This document shows, piece after piece, positions 6,499 through 6,856 of a DNA stretch of 6,856 bases. Source of the stretch: Pseudomonadota bacterium. Its GTDB lineage: Bacteria > Pseudomonadota > Alphaproteobacteria > Rhizobiales > Rhizobiaceae. Numbering within the stretch: the first letter of the stretch is position 1; every line of letters begins with the position of its first letter. Position numbers and translations under genes: made by a program. Under the pieces are notes generated by a model. That model saw only the letters and a list, made by a program, of their open reading frames with translations, was not told the origin of the DNA and did no database searches. The stretch is from the NCBI GenBank assembly GCA_023433855.1, contig JAEYTV010000205.1, positions 1 to 6,856 of the forward strand. The letters are read 5' to 3'.

Positions 6499-6856
6499 AT
6501 GAGTTTCGACAGCTACGTGCACCGGGCAAATCCCGGTGCACCCGGAGCGCCGATCCTGTTCGTCTTCCACGGCACGGGCGGCGACGAAAACCAGTTCTTC
6601 GATTTCGGAACACGGCTTCTGCCGAACGCCACGGTGATTTCGCCGCGTGGCGATGTATCCGAGCACGGAGCGGCACGCTTCTTCCGCCGCAAGGCGGAAG
6701 GTGTCTACGACTGCGACGACCTGGCCCGCGCGACGGAGCGGATGAGTGAATTCGTGTCGGCAAACAGGGACCGCTATGAATCCTCGACGGTACTTGGTCT
6801 GGGCTTTTCGAACGGCGCGAACATTCTTGCCAACATCATGATCGAGAAGCCGGGCC
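6499..6856 (+). CDS. Alpha/beta hydrolase, MhqD/YpfH-type phospholipase/carboxylesterase family, 3' end outside window
   Basis: The first 119 residues are present; the C-terminus with the expected catalytic Asp and His lies beyond the window. The HGTGGDE oxyanion-hole motif is at 24-30, SPRGDV at 48-53, the RFFRR segment near 60-64, and the nucleophile elbow GFSNGA at 102-107 with Ser104. This pattern is that of the MhqD branch of small serine hydrolases, linked in Bacillus to quinone stress. No signal peptide is seen, so it is cytoplasmic. It is 25 bp downstream of the dioxygenase gene with its own strong ribosome-binding site and is probably in the same operon, perhaps hydrolysing products of ring cleavage. 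The exact substrate is unknown. A strong palindrome lies within codons 7-15. Confidence 0.88.
   Translation, partial: MSFDSYVHRANPGAPGAPILFVFHGTGGDENQFFDFGTRLLPNATVISPRGDVSEHGAARFFRRKAEGVYDCDDLARATERMSEFVSANRDRYESSTVLGLGFSNGANILANIMIEKPG
6517..6541 (+). repeat. Perfect 10-bp-stem palindrome inside the start of the hydrolase gene
   Basis: GTGCACCGGG (6517-6526) and CCCGGTGCAC (6532-6541) are exact reverse complements around a CAAAT loop. It begins 18 nt after the start codon. The RNA hairpin would be very stable and lies where a folded structure could affect translation initiation. No T run follows, so it is not a canonical terminator. Coding constraint alone does not call for it. Confidence 0.7.

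Noticed and set aside
5634..6500. Long open frame on the minus strand opposite the dioxygenase (288 residues)
   Set aside because: It is the shadow of a well-supported gene with intact metal ligands, and has no motif of its own.

Overview
The window is chromosomal-type DNA of high GC content. It carries seven complete protein-coding genes and two that run off its ends. Gene content and protein style suggest an alphaproteobacterium of the order Rhizobiales, probably Rhizobiaceae (Sinorhizobium/Ensifer, Rhizobium, Agrobacterium or Shinella-like). The supporting signs are a HmuTUV-type heme importer next to an IsdG-like heme monooxygenase of the HmuQ/BhuQ group, and rhizobial-looking promoters. 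The genus is an inference; no marker in the window fixes it. I see no tRNA, rRNA, CRISPR array, insertion sequence, phage gene or attachment site.

Left part (1-3203): heme-iron acquisition. A leftward gene, cut by the window edge, encodes a heme-degrading monooxygenase (hmuQ-like). It is divergent from a rightward, tightly packed hmuT-hmuU-hmuV operon for a periplasmic heme-binding protein, a FecCD-type permease and an ATPase. The 150-bp shared control region holds an imperfect tandem duplication, a 7-bp inverted repeat and a candidate sigma-70 promoter. The outer-membrane receptor, TonB and the heme chaperone hmuS are not in the window. Functionally, HmuTUV would bring heme from periplasm to cytoplasm, and the monooxygenase would open the ring to release iron.

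Middle part (3210-5417): a small DUF454/YbaN-family membrane protein gene runs leftward and converges on hmuV with only 6 bp between the stop codons. It is divergent from a galE (UDP-glucose 4-epimerase) to ung (uracil-DNA glycosylase) pair, which is spaced by 8 bp and probably co-transcribed.

Right part (5418-6856): a two-domain VOC ring-cleaving dioxygenase of the PcpA/LinE/MhqO type is followed 25 bp later by an alpha/beta hydrolase of the MhqD/YpfH type, cut by the right edge. This pairing resembles the quinone/hydroquinone-detoxification genes of other bacteria. The least ordinary DNA structures are here: a hairpin just before the dioxygenase ribosome-binding site, and a perfect 10-bp-stem palindrome near the start of the hydrolase coding sequence.

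Overall this is ordinary housekeeping and nutrient-acquisition DNA. I found no convincing undescribed multi-gene system. The points worth follow-up are regulatory: the hmuQ-hmuT control region, a related motif upstream of ybaN, and the intragenic palindrome.
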